Source of the DNA: Neoactinobaculum massilliense
GTDB taxonomy: Bacteria; Actinomycetota; Actinomycetes; Actinomycetales; Actinomycetaceae
Direction of reading: 5' to 3'
Assembly: GCF_900604955.1 (NCBI RefSeq)
Contig: NZ_UWPE01000001.1
Location: 992,001 to 1,056,000 of the forward strand
Length of the DNA stretch: 64,000 nt
This document shows positions 50,854 through 60,034 of this stretch, piece by piece; the stretch's first letter is position 1; each line of letters begins with the position of its first letter. A program made the position numbers and the translations under genes. The notes beneath the pieces were generated by a model. The model was not told where the DNA came from. It saw only the letters and a program-made list of their open reading frames with translations, and made no database searches.

Positions 50854-53406
50854 ATGCCCGGAACAAATCTCACTCGGCAGGAGGCGGCGGAACGCGCGGC
50901 GCTCGTGCAGACGGAGGCCTACCGGATTCACCTGGACCTCACCACGTCGGAGGACACGTTCGAATCCACCACGGAAATTGACTTTACGGCGCAACCCGGT
51001 ACCTCTACATTCCTCGACCTGATTGCCCACCGAGTGCGGCGCGTGTTCCTCAACGGCGATGAACTCAACCCGGCGCTCTATGAGGACTCCCGCTATCCAC
51101 TGCCGCACCTTCAGGAGCACAACACGGTGCGCGTGGAAGCGATCATGGATTACTCGCACACGGGTGAGGGCCTGCATCGCTACGTGGATCCAGCGGACGG
51201 GGAGGTTTACCTTTATTCGCAGTTCGAGGTGGCCGATGCGCGGCGTGTATTCGCGAATTTTGAGCAGCCGGACCTCAAGGCCACCTTCCAGTTCACCGTT
51301 GATGCTCCGGCAGGATGGCGCGTGTTTTCTAACGCCCCCACCCCGGAACCGGTGGACCTACGCGACGGCGTGAGCCGCTTCGAGTTCACCCCCACCGAGC
51401 GCATGTCCACCTACCTGACGGCCGTGGCGGCCGGCCCCTATGAGGGCACCACGGATGTTTACCACTCGGTGGATGGCCGCGAGGTGCCCCTCGGCGTGTG
51501 GGCGCGAAAGTCGCTTGCCCGGTACCTCGACCCCGAGGAACTGTTCACCATCACCCGGCAGGGCTTCGAGTACTACGAGAAGAACTACGGCCACCCCTAC
51601 CCGTTCCGCAAGTATGACCAGCTGTTCGCCCCGGAGTACAACGCGGGCGCCATGGAGAATCCGGGCCTGGTGACCATCGTGGAAACCTATGTGTTCCGCA
51701 CCAAGCCCACCGCGGCCATCGTGGACCGGCGCGCCATCACCATCCTTCACGAGCAGGCGCACATGTGGTTCGGCGATCTGGTCACCATGAAGTGGTGGAA
51801 TGACCTCTGGCTCAACGAATCCTTCGCCGAATTCATGAGTCACCTGGCCGCCGTGAACAACACCCGCTGGAGCGAAGCATGGATCACGTTCCTCGCCTCG
51901 GAGAAAACCTGGGCGATCTCACAGGATCAGCTCCCCTCCACGCACCCAATCGCCGCGAATATCCGCGATCTTGAGGATGTGCTGGTCAACTTCGATGGCA
52001 TCACCTACGGCAAGGGCGCCTCCGTGCTCAAGCAGCTGGTGTTCTACGTGGGCCTGGATAACTTCCTGGCCGGCGTGCGCAACTACATTCAGAAGCACAA
52101 GTGGGCCAACGCCACGCTGCAGGATCTCCTTTCCGAACTGGAAGCTACCTCCGGCCGTGACCTGTCGGAGTGGACCGCTCTGTGGCTTCAGGAGTCCGGC
52201 GTCAACACGCTCACCCCCGTGGTTGAGGAGGAGGGCGGCGTGGTGTCCGCCCTCACCATCAAGCAGTCCGCCGATGAGCACGCCTCGCTGCGGCCCCATC
52301 GCCTCATCGTGTCCGGTTATGACGTTAAGGATGGCCGTGTTCTTCGCACCAGCTCCGCCGAACTGGATGTGGCGGGCGAATCAACGCGGGTGGCGGAATT
52401 TGCTGGGAAGCCGCGGCCGGCCATTATTCTGGTCAATGATGAGGATTGGGCCTACGCCAAGGTGCGGCTGGATCCTGTGTCCCTGAAGAACGCCGTGGCC
52501 CACATTGACCAGTTCGACGATCACCTGGCCCGCTCCATCGTGGTGTTCTCCGCCTGGGACATGCTGCGCGACGGCGAACTTGACGCCCCCCACACCTACG
52601 CGGATATCGCGCTCAAGGTCATCAGGGATGAGACGGATGGCACCGTGTTGCGCTATGTCCTCTCCGAACTGTCCACGGCCGTGAACTCTTACTCCGATCC
52701 GGCCTCACGCGCTCAGTTCCGGTCGGCCGTGGCCACGCGCCTCTTTGAACTCCTCGATGCCGCCCCGGCGGGTTCTGATTCGCAGCTTCAAATTGCGCGC
52801 ACGGCCTTCCAGTTCGCGGTGACGGATGCTCAGCTTGATCGCGTGGCGGGGATGCTGGACGGTCGCGGCGTACCGGAAGGGTTCGACGTCGACCAGGACG
52901 TACGCTGGTCCATTCTCACGGCCCTGGCCGCGGCCGGCCGCGTGGGAGCGTCGGAGATCGACGCCGAATTCCACCGCGACCCCAGCTCCTACTCCCAGAT
53001 TGGCCAGGCGCAGGCCACGGGTGCGCTACCGGATGAGACGATCCGCAAGAACGTCTGGCAGGAGATTCTCTATCCCTCCTCCAATACGCGGCAGCGCAAC
53101 CTTGCGCTGGGCATGCGGTTTGCTTCGGCGCAGTCCGTGGCACCCTATGCGGAGCAGTACTTCGCTGAGGCGAAGCGCATGTGGGATGACAATTCCGTGG
53201 AGATTGCCTCCAACATGCTCAACTACGCCTATCCGCAGCAGCTTGCGGGGCGTACGGATCTGGGTGTGGACCTGCTGGCACTGGGTGAGGCGTGGCTTGC
53301 TGAGTCCGACGCCGCACCGGCCGCGAAGCGGTTGGTTTCCGAGGTAGTGAATACTACGCGACGCGCCGTGCGCAACCAGCAGGTGGACGCGAACCGAGCG
53401 AAGTAG
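50854..53406 (+). CDS. pepN: Aminopeptidase N (M1 family)
   Basis: An 850-residue zinc aminopeptidase. The GAMEN exopeptidase motif (NAGAMENPG) lies before the zinc motif HEQAH at residues 299-303; Glu322 in NESFAEF is the third zinc ligand. The C-terminal helical domain ends in a tail. ATG 50854 is preferred since GAAAGGA lies six bases upstream; the frame continues upward only to an in-frame ATG at 50833. Length and motif order match actinobacterial PepN. It degrades peptides produced by Clp, PepO and the importer. Confidence 0.96.
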   Translation: MPGTNLTRQEAAERAALVQTEAYRIHLDLTTSEDTFESTTEIDFTAQPGTSTFLDLIAHRVRRVFLNGDELNPALYEDSRYPLPHLQEHNTVRVEAIMDYSHTGEGLHRYVDPADGEVYLYSQFEVADARRVFANFEQPDLKATFQFTVDAPAGWRVFSNAPTPEPVDLRDGVSRFEFTPTERMSTYLTAVAAGPYEGTTDVYHSVDGREVPLGVWARKSLARYLDPEELFTITRQGFEYYEKNYGHPYPFRKYDQLFAPEYNAGAMENPGLVTIVETYVFRTKPTAAIVDRRAITILHEQAHMWFGDLVTMKWWNDLWLNESFAEFMSHLAAVNNTRWSEAWITFLASEKTWAISQDQLPSTHPIAANIRDLEDVLVNFDGITYGKGASVLKQLVFYVGLDNFLAGVRNYIQKHKWANATLQDLLSELEATSGRDLSEWTALWLQESGVNTLTPVVEEEGGVVSALTIKQSADEHASLRPHRLIVSGYDVKDGRVLRTSSAELDVAGESTRVAEFAGKPRPAIILVNDEDWAYAKVRLDPVSLKNAVAHIDQFDDHLARSIVVFSAWDMLRDGELDAPHTYADIALKVIRDETDGTVLRYVLSELSTAVNSYSDPASRAQFRSAVATRLFELLDAAPAGSDSQLQIARTAFQFAVTDAQLDRVAGMLDGRGVPEGFDVDQDVRWSILTALAAAGRVGASEIDAEFHRDPSSYSQIGQAQATGALPDETIRKNVWQEILYPSSNTRQRNLALGMRFASAQSVAPYAEQYFAEAKRMWDDNSVEIASNMLNYAYPQQLAGRTDLGVDLLALGEAWLAESDAAPAAKRLVSEVVNTTRRAVRNQQVDANRAK

Positions 53407-53412
53407 CAGCGA

Positions 53413-53442
53413 CGGTGGCGGGGCCCACGGGCCTCGCCACCG
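53413..53442. terminator. Hairpin between pepN and the EIIA-like gene
   Basis: CGGTGGCG with continuing GGGCCC pairs with GGGCC-T-CGCCACCG in a 14-bp stem (one G-T pair) in the convergent gap. No T-run, so probably bidirectional. Confidence 0.6.
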
Positions 53443-54027
53443 CTATATCTCAAGTATGAATGCGGGTTCGCCCGCTTCGATAACTTCCGAGATGCGAGCT
53501 ACCCGCCCGCTGCTCGCCACCACGGCACTGGTGAGCACGCGGAGGGGGCTGGCATTCCAAATCATGAGCGGCTGGCCGGCCGCCACCTCCGTACCCACGT
53601 GGGCGAGCGGAATGAATGCGGCGTCGGGCTCATCGGCGCCGAGCAGCACGGCGATCTGCACAGCTGACGCCTGCGGACCCGGGGCGGACGCCTCCTGCGC
53701 GTCTATCCGATCCGCAGTGCTCAGTATGTCAGCGCGCCCGGCGGTCAGCCGGGTGACCCGGCCCGCAACCGGCGCCACGACGGTGAGTCCGCCGGCCAGC
53801 GGCTCAATGCCAATGCCTGGCAGCATGGCGAATGCCTGCTGTTCGCCCGGTTCTTCTCCGCGCGCAGCTGCGAAAGCCACCAGGTCCCGCAGCCCGCCCG
53901 CAACCGGCGCCAGCACCTCGAGGGTGCGCGCCTCGCCCCCGGCGACAGGACGTGAAACCTCGTCGCGCTCAGCGTCGTCGGACCCTACCGCGCGCTCCAC
54001 TTCACCGGCACCTCCCTCGCCTCTCAT
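53443..54027 (-). CDS. Degenerate PTS EIIA(Glc)-like protein lacking active-site histidines
   Basis: A 194-residue protein whose layout follows the glucose-type EIIA fold: LEVLAPVAGGLRDL, IGIEPLAGGLTVVAPVAGRVTRL, then LLGADEP, LAHVGTEVAAGQPLMIW, and EAGEPAFILEI. In active EIIA proteins the sequences HAxGI and VHxGxD carry the two histidines. Here the second reads VLLGAD, and no His sits at the first, so phosphotransfer is not expected. The ATG overlaps the malQ stop by four bases, so it is co-translated with the glucanotransferase. It may be a regulatory or scaffold relic of the PTS; alternatives are a lipoyl-like domain, which I think less likely. Confidence 0.7.
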   Translation of the reverse strand: MRGEGGAGEVERAVGSDDAERDEVSRPVAGGEARTLEVLAPVAGGLRDLVAFAAARGEEPGEQQAFAMLPGIGIEPLAGGLTVVAPVAGRVTRLTAGRADILSTADRIDAQEASAPGPQASAVQIAVLLGADEPDAAFIPLAHVGTEVAAGQPLMIWNASPLRVLTSAVVASSGRVARISEVIEAGEPAFILEI

Positions 54028-56168
54028 TCGGCCGTACTCGGCGACTGCTCCGAACGGTAGGCATCCAGCAGCGCGTTCAGTGGCCCGTTGCTCGGGAAGT
54101 CCTCAAGCAGCACCACGTGTCCATCGGCGTCGGCTAGAGGCACCCGCCAGTTGGGGTATTCCTGGTCCGTGCCCGGCTGGTTTTGTACACGCCGCTCACC
54201 CACGGCGTCTGTCACCGCGATGGCCTTCAGCTGGGCGGGCGTACGCGCAATAAATTGGTGCATGGCCAGCACAATCTCTCGGTCCGTCGGATCCTCCCCG
54301 AGCAGTCCCTGAATTCGGAGAGCAGCTTCCAGCCGTTCCTTTTCCTCCCTGGTTCGTGCCAGCACGGTTTCTACCGGTTCTACCAGCAGCCCGAGGCGCT
54401 CCCGCAGTTCCACATGTGTCCCGGCGAGGTACCCGGCAGCCGGAGGCAAATCGTGGGTGTCCACGGTGGTGAGGGTATCTTCGCGATATTGCTCGGGGAT
54501 CTTAAACCCGGAATCAGTTTGCTCAAATAGCATGACCGAGGTGCCCAGTACACCGCGCTCCGACAGGAACTGGCGCACGGAGGGCTCCACATTGCCCAGA
54601 TCCTCGCCCACCAGCGTGACACCGGCACGCTGCGCCTCGAGCAATAGCACACCCATCATGGCTTCCTGGTCATAGTGCACGTAGGTGCCATCGGCCGGTG
54701 AGTGGCCCGCGGGGATCCACCACAGTCGGAAAAATCCCATCACATGATCAATGCGTAAAGCACCCACGTTTCGCATGACCGTGCGCACCATATCTCGCAC
54801 CGGCCTGTAGTGGAGCCGGCGCAACGCCCGGGGATTAAACGGAGGCTGGCTCCAATCCTGGCCCTGCTGGTTGTACATGTCCGGCGGGGCGCCCACGCTC
54901 ACGCCGGTGGCAAACGCCTCGGGCATCATCCACGTATCCGCGCCGGCCGGATGCACGCCGACGGCCAGGTCCCCCATCACGCCGATACCCATCCCGGACT
55001 TGCGCGCCTGCACCTGAGCGGCATGGAACTGTGCATCCACAATCCACTGGAGCCAGGCATAAAAATCTATCCGGTCCGCGTAGGCGGAGCGGTTGGCCTG
55101 TGCCGCGGGCGCCTGGGGATTCTCGAAGCCGGCGGGGAAGGCCTCCGGATACGCCTCCGTCAGCGCACACCAGTAGGCGAAGTTCTCCAGCCCCGCCCCC
55201 TCCCGGCGTCGGAACCGTTCGAAAGAACGCTGCCGTGCCGCCGAACGGGGTTGCCGGTAAATGACATCCAGCGCCGCTTTTTTCGCAGCCCAGAGGGCGT
55301 CCCGATCAATGAGCGTGTTTCGGGTAGAGGCAGCCTTGGGTGCCAGCCCCAGCCGCTCGACGAGCCCGCGTTCCTCCGGCGGCAGGTAGGCCACCTCACG
55401 GATGTCCTCCGGGCGGATATAGATGGGATTGAAGAACCGGCGCGTCACAGGCAGGTAGGGAGATTCGGCCATATGACCGGCGACCTGCGCCGAGTGCACA
55501 GGGTTGATGAGAATAAATTGAGCACCCCGCGAGCCAAAGAAACTGCCCAGCTCCGTCAGGTCCGCGGCATCGCCAATGCCCCAGGATTGCGCGGAGCGGA
55601 TGGAATATAGCTGAGATTGGACTCCCCACCCGTCAACGCCACGCTCTTTCGGACTGGCAAGCCGCCGAGGCACCACGATGAGCGGCGCCATATCCGTACC
55701 CGTCACTTCATCCCCGCCCGGCTTCGTAACACGTGCATGCAACGTGTGACATCCAAGCGGCAGGTTCGAGGGGAGTATGAAAGAGGCCTGCCCCACCAGA
55801 TGCCCATCCACCAGGCGGGGCTCAGTGAAGTCATCAATCTGCGAGATATGCCAGGCCGGCCCGCCGCTCTCTAATTCCGCATCCACCGTGACGCCATAGC
55901 CGTGCGGCACATGGATCTGAATTGATTGCTCCATGTTCTCCCGGAGTACGGTCACCTCGGGCAGCACACTTCGCCACGGTTCCAATTCCGCATCTTCAAT
56001 TGCCTGCCGGGCGGCCTCATCCGTGGTTGCGTCCACGCCCAGGGCCGCAAGCACATCCACAAGCGTTTCGCTGGGTACCTGAACCCGTTCCCCACCAAAA
56101 CTCCAGTAGGAGGCATCCACCCCGTATGCGGCCGCGAGTCGGGTTAGCAAATCCCTGGTTGCGCTCAT
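54024..56168 (-). CDS. malQ: 4-alpha-glucanotransferase (amylomaltase, GH77)
   Basis: A 714-residue cytoplasmic enzyme that transfers maltosyl units between alpha-1,4-glucans. The catalytic core shows ALRIDHVMGFFRLWWIP (nucleophile Asp), VGEDLGNVEPSVRQFL (acid/base Glu) and VDTHDLPPAAGYL (transition-state Asp). An N-terminal extension of about 160 residues before the GH77 core (GVQSQLYSIRSAQSWGIGD) is common in actinobacteria. ATG 56168 has AAAGGAG upstream; a longer frame is unsupported. Role is use of maltodextrins or glycogen. Confidence 0.95.
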   Translation of the reverse strand: MSATRDLLTRLAAAYGVDASYWSFGGERVQVPSETLVDVLAALGVDATTDEAARQAIEDAELEPWRSVLPEVTVLRENMEQSIQIHVPHGYGVTVDAELESGGPAWHISQIDDFTEPRLVDGHLVGQASFILPSNLPLGCHTLHARVTKPGGDEVTGTDMAPLIVVPRRLASPKERGVDGWGVQSQLYSIRSAQSWGIGDAADLTELGSFFGSRGAQFILINPVHSAQVAGHMAESPYLPVTRRFFNPIYIRPEDIREVAYLPPEERGLVERLGLAPKAASTRNTLIDRDALWAAKKAALDVIYRQPRSAARQRSFERFRRREGAGLENFAYWCALTEAYPEAFPAGFENPQAPAAQANRSAYADRIDFYAWLQWIVDAQFHAAQVQARKSGMGIGVMGDLAVGVHPAGADTWMMPEAFATGVSVGAPPDMYNQQGQDWSQPPFNPRALRRLHYRPVRDMVRTVMRNVGALRIDHVMGFFRLWWIPAGHSPADGTYVHYDQEAMMGVLLLEAQRAGVTLVGEDLGNVEPSVRQFLSERGVLGTSVMLFEQTDSGFKIPEQYREDTLTTVDTHDLPPAAGYLAGTHVELRERLGLLVEPVETVLARTREEKERLEAALRIQGLLGEDPTDREIVLAMHQFIARTPAQLKAIAVTDAVGERRVQNQPGTDQEYPNWRVPLADADGHVVLLEDFPSNGPLNALLDAYRSEQSPSTAE

Positions 56169-56521
56169 GCGTACTCCTTTCGGGGCGGAAAACCCGCTGA
56201 TCATCCAGTTCACCCTATGACTCTTCTGTGAATCTTCCATATTTTTTCACGGAGTGGACGCGGGTCCGAAGTCCTTCGCACCTGGCGCGCCCGCTGTACC
56301 GTCCTACACCGCCTAGCAGGCGAACGAGGCCGAGGGTTCGGAAGTGAACTTGGTCCCGCGTGGTGCGTACGGACCGCCGTACGACGTCGCACGGGTTGCC
56401 GAGCCCCAACGGCGCGTAGGGCGAAGAGAGGCCGTTGAATATGCCGGCGGGCCATACACCTGAGCAACACCACTGCTGCAATACTCGGCCTGGACCATAA
56501 CGGCCACGTAGGATGACGAGC
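56169..56521. other. Divergent region between malQ and tesB
   Basis: No gene is supported in these 353 bases. CGTACGG/CCGTACG (56366-56383, loop ACCG) is an inverted repeat, overlapped at its right end by ACGACGTCGC (56381-56390), a copy of the recurring palindrome. A weak AGGA ribosome-binding site precedes tesB. Confidence 0.4.
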
Positions 56522-57466
56522 ATGACCCTGTATTTTGACGACGATTCGCATATCCCCGTCCCCGTGACGCACACCGAGCCCGTGGCCAGTTTGCTGCGGA
56601 GTCTCGCACTAGAGCGCGTGGATGAGAACACCTATCGCGGCGAATCTGTAGTACGCGTGACGCCGCGCGTCTACGGCGGCCAGGTGCAGGCGCAGGCCGT
56701 CATGGCGGCCGATGATCACGTGCGGCGCACGATGGGTTTGGGAGAAAATGACCGCCTGGCGCACTCGATCACGGGCGCATTCCTGCGTCCCGGCGATATC
56801 AACATTCCCATTGATTTTCAGGTTATGGACCTCCATGACGGGCATTCTTTCTCCACGCGCACCGTGATCGCGCGGCAGAAGGATGAGATTATTTTCGAGG
56901 CCCGTGTATCGCTGCAGGAGCTTCAACCCGGACCGAGCATCAAGGAGGAGGCACCGAAGGACGTGCCGGCCCCCGAAGAGGTGCCGTCCTCCGTGGACTT
57001 TTTCGCCTCACTCCACAACAAGATTGGCAACCTGCAAAATGCGTGCAACGGCATCGACCTGCGCCACGTCAATGGTGATGTTTACGTGCACCCCGCAAAG
57101 TCGCGTGAGCCCCGCCAATACGTGTGGATGCGTACGCGCTCCCGCATGCCGGAGGGTTCCTCCCGCACACTACAGCGTGCGATGCTCGCCTACGCGGCAG
57201 ACCAGATCATGCTGGAGCCCGTGATGCGCGGGGTGGGCGTGAGCTGGATGATGCCCGGCGTTGCCCTGGCCACGCTGGATCACGCCATCTGGTGGCATCG
57301 TAATTTCGACATCTCCGATTGGATCCTGGCCGACATGTACAGCCCTTCCGCGCAGAATGGCCGCGGGTTGGGACTCGCGAAGTTCTACCAGGATGGCAGG
57401 CTCATCGCCACCATGGCGCAGGAAGGCATGGTACGCCGGAACACGGAACGCACCATTGAGCAGTAG
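56522..57466 (+). CDS. tesB: Acyl-CoA thioesterase II
   Basis: A 314-residue double-hotdog thioesterase that hydrolyses acyl-CoA. The N-terminal half shows RVYGGQVQAQAVMAADDHV and the family block LRPGDINIPIDFQVMDLHDGHSFSTRTVIARQ; the C-terminal half has PEGSSRTLQRAMLAYAADQIMLEPVMRGVGVSW and the conserved SLDHAIWWHRNFDISDWILADM-type segment (here TLDHAIW). ATG 56522 is chosen over 56513 for ribosome-binding spacing. Catalytic Asp, Gln and Thr residues cannot be placed with certainty. Single-gene unit. Confidence 0.92.
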   Translation: MTLYFDDDSHIPVPVTHTEPVASLLRSLALERVDENTYRGESVVRVTPRVYGGQVQAQAVMAADDHVRRTMGLGENDRLAHSITGAFLRPGDINIPIDFQVMDLHDGHSFSTRTVIARQKDEIIFEARVSLQELQPGPSIKEEAPKDVPAPEEVPSSVDFFASLHNKIGNLQNACNGIDLRHVNGDVYVHPAKSREPRQYVWMRTRSRMPEGSSRTLQRAMLAYAADQIMLEPVMRGVGVSWMMPGVALATLDHAIWWHRNFDISDWILADMYSPSAQNGRGLGLAKFYQDGRLIATMAQEGMVRRNTERTIEQ

Positions 57467-57537
57467 AGCGACACGTTGAGAGGTGTCACTCGGGAGACTG
57501 CTTCCGGTGATGTGCTGCAAGCGCATGCACATGAACT

Positions 57538-57577
57538 AATTGTTGTGGCCAGTGCGCATGCACTGGCCACAACAATT
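57538..57577. terminator. Perfect hairpin between tesB and ettA
   Basis: An 18-bp perfect inverted repeat (left arm starts AATTGTTGTGGCCAGTGC) around loop GCAT lies in the convergent gap, 71 bases after tesB and 22 bases after the ettA stop. The AATT edge gives short T-runs on both strands, so it likely works both ways. Confidence 0.75.
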
Positions 57578-57599
57578 ACCCGAGCCGGGGCTAATCCGC

Positions 57600-59282
57600 C
57601 TACTCGCGCTTGAGTCTGCGATGCGTACCAACGCCGGGCCGCAGCGCATCTTCGCCCAACCGCTCCACACGGTTCTTCTGGTAACCGGCGAAGTTTCCCT
57701 CGAACCAATACCAGTTTGCCGGATCCTCTTCCGTGCCCTCATAGGCCAGGATGTGGGTGGCCACGCGGTCCAGGAACCAGCGATCGTGGGTAATCACCAC
57801 GGCGCAACCCGGGAATTCGAGGAGTGCATTTTCAAGCGAGGAAAGCGTCTCCACGTCCAGATCGTTTGTCGGCTCGTCCAGCAGCAACAGATTCCCGCCC
57901 TGCTTGAGCGTGAGCGCAAGGTTCAGCCGATTCCGCTCACCACCGGAGAGCACGCCGGCCTTCTTCTGCTGGTCCGGCCCCTTAAAACCAAAGGCTGCCA
58001 CATAGGCGCGAGACGGCATCTCCACCTTGCCCACCTGAATGTAGTCAAGGCCGTCGGATACTACCTCCCACAGAGACTTTTCCGGATCGATGCCGGCACG
58101 GTTCTGATCCACGTAGGAGATCTTTACCGTCTCGCCCACCTTCAGGTCACCGCCGTCGAGCGGCTCCAGGCCCACGATCGTCTTAAAGAGAGTGGTTTTC
58201 CCAACCCCATTGGGTCCGATAATGCCCACGATGCCGTTGCGCGGCAGGGTGAAGGACAGATCATGGAAGAGCGTGCGTCCGTCGAAGCCCTTCTTCAGAT
58301 CGTGTGCTTCAAGAACCACGTTGCCCAATCGCGGCCCCGGCGGAATCTGGATCTCCTCGAAGTCTAGTTTGCGGGTCCGCTCGGCCTCAGCCTCCATCTC
58401 CTCGTAGCGTTCCAGACGCGCCTTGGACTTGGCCTGGCGTCCCTTCGCTGAGGAGCGCACCCACTCGAGTTCGCTCTTCAGGCGCTTGGCCAGCTTTGCG
58501 TCCTTCTTACCCTGAATCTTCAGACGCTCCTGCTTGGTCTCCAGATAGGTGGAGTAGTTGCCCTCATAGGGGTAGAGCCGGCCGCGATCCACTTCCGCAA
58601 TCCATTCGGCCATGTTGTCCAGGAAGTAGCGATCGTGCGTAATAGCAATCACTGCACCCGGGTAGTCCCGTAAATGCTTCTCCAACCAGTCCACAGATTC
58701 CGCGTCCAGGTGGTTGGTGGGCTCGTCCAGCAGAAGAAGATCGGGCTCCTCCAGCAGCAGCCGGCACAGTGCCACGCGGCGCCGTTCACCACCGGAGAGC
58801 ACATTGACCGGCGTGTCCCCCGGAGGACACTGCAGCGCCGCCATGGCCTGTTCCAGCTGAGAATCCAAATCCCACGCATTTTCCGCGTCGATCTTGGCCT
58901 GAAGCTTGCCCATCTCATCCATGAGCGCGTCAAAATCCGCCTCTGGATTGGCCATCTCCTGGCCGATCTCATTGAACCTATGCAGGTTGGCGATGGTTTC
59001 CTTGCGTCCCATCTCCACGTTCTCAAGAACCGTTTTGTCCTCATCCAGCGGCGGCTCCTGAAGCAGGATGCCCACCGTGTAACCGGGGCTGAGCTGGGCG
59101 GTGCCGTTTGACGGCTCGTCCAGCCCCGCCATGATCTTGAGGATGGTGGATTTGCCCGCACCGTTTGGACCCACCATGCCGATCTTCGCGCCGGGAAGGA
59201 ACGCCATGGTGACGTCATCAAGAATCGTTTTATCGCCCACGCGCTTGGAGGCGTGGATCATTTGGTAAATATATTCAGCCAC
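57600..59282 (-). CDS. ettA: Energy-dependent translational throttle protein EttA (ABC-F)
   Basis: A 560-residue ribosome-associated ATPase with two ABC domains and no membrane part. Walker A GPNGAGKST and GPNGVGKTT, signatures LSGGERRR and LSGGERNR, and Walker B LLLDEPTNHLD and LLLDEPTNDLD are complete. The N-terminal MAEYIYQMIHASKRVGDKTIL and the C-terminal WFEGNFAGYQKNRVERLG are typical of EttA, which gates the ribosome according to ATP level. GTG start at 59282 with AAGGAAA upstream. It is followed upstream by ssb, a pairing seen in many actinobacteria. Confidence 0.95.
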   Translation of the reverse strand: MAEYIYQMIHASKRVGDKTILDDVTMAFLPGAKIGMVGPNGAGKSTILKIMAGLDEPSNGTAQLSPGYTVGILLQEPPLDEDKTVLENVEMGRKETIANLHRFNEIGQEMANPEADFDALMDEMGKLQAKIDAENAWDLDSQLEQAMAALQCPPGDTPVNVLSGGERRRVALCRLLLEEPDLLLLDEPTNHLDAESVDWLEKHLRDYPGAVIAITHDRYFLDNMAEWIAEVDRGRLYPYEGNYSTYLETKQERLKIQGKKDAKLAKRLKSELEWVRSSAKGRQAKSKARLERYEEMEAEAERTRKLDFEEIQIPPGPRLGNVVLEAHDLKKGFDGRTLFHDLSFTLPRNGIVGIIGPNGVGKTTLFKTIVGLEPLDGGDLKVGETVKISYVDQNRAGIDPEKSLWEVVSDGLDYIQVGKVEMPSRAYVAAFGFKGPDQQKKAGVLSGGERNRLNLALTLKQGGNLLLLDEPTNDLDVETLSSLENALLEFPGCAVVITHDRWFLDRVATHILAYEGTEEDPANWYWFEGNFAGYQKNRVERLGEDALRPGVGTHRRLKRE

Positions 59283-59356
59283 GTACTTTCCTTGGATAGT
59301 TCACGGTTTAGCCCGCGCCTAGTCTACAAGGCGGGATCCGTACGCGGCCTGTTCCC

Positions 59357-59890
59357 CTAAAACGGTGGCGTTTTCGCCTCCGGCGTTGGTGAGGAGGAGG
59401 CGACGGAGGCGGCAACGCCGGCTGGTCTACCGGCACCCACCAGCTCGGGTTCCTGTGCCTCAGCTTCATTCGATTCCGCCGTGTCATTCGCCTGCTCGCT
59501 CACGGATGCACTCGCCGCACCGTCCTCGTGAGTTTTCGTGAAAGCCACGATACCTGTAGTGAGTTCCACACCCAGTGAGTCGGCTAGGACGGTGAGCCGA
59601 ACGTGTTCATGACCATCCTTGTCCGTCCATGTTTGCGGGGAGAGGCGGCCGCGCACCAGTACGGGATGGCCACGGCGCACGCTGGACGCTGCATTCTTGC
59701 CGAGGCGGCCATAGCACCGCACCGTGTACCACGTGGTGCTCCCATCCTTGAATTGCTTAGCACTGCGTGAGTAGAGGCGCGGCGTACACCCCACGTTAAT
59801 CTGGGTAACCTTGCCGCGCTCACCGTTGTCATATACCACGGGATCCGCCCCTGCGTACCCGCGCACTGTCACCACTGTGTCATTGACCAT
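59357..59890 (-). CDS. ssb: Single-stranded DNA-binding protein, second type
   Basis: A 177-residue OB-fold protein (residues 1-115: VTVRGYAGADPVVYDNG, LYSRSAKQFKDGSTTWYTVRCYGRLGKNAASSV, PVLVRGRLSPQTW). The C-terminal tail is Ala/Ser/Glu-rich and ends TPEAKTPPF, so the strongly acidic DDDIPF-type tip that recruits replication partners is missing or weakened. Actinobacteria often have such a second SSB (SsbB-like) used in competence or recombination. ATG 59890 has AAAGGAG upstream. It precedes ettA on the same strand. Confidence 0.93.
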   Translation of the reverse strand: MVNDTVVTVRGYAGADPVVYDNGERGKVTQINVGCTPRLYSRSAKQFKDGSTTWYTVRCYGRLGKNAASSVRRGHPVLVRGRLSPQTWTDKDGHEHVRLTVLADSLGVELTTGIVAFTKTHEDGAASASVSEQANDTAESNEAEAQEPELVGAGRPAGVAASVASSSPTPEAKTPPF

Positions 59891-60034
59891 TGGGATCTCC
59901 TTTGTTTGAGTGGTGATCCCAGTCTCGCGAATGCGGGAGCCTCCTAAATGTACGGTCGCGTCGCCTGTGGATAGCAGCGGCACGCCACGCTCTGTGCACC
60001 GCCGTGGGTACAGCAGGCCCGAACCCACCAACTC

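Noticed and set aside
53443-54027. Biotin/lipoyl carrier protein reading of the EIIA-like gene
   Set aside because: No MKM or DKA lysine motif; the order of segments fits EIIA(Glc) better.
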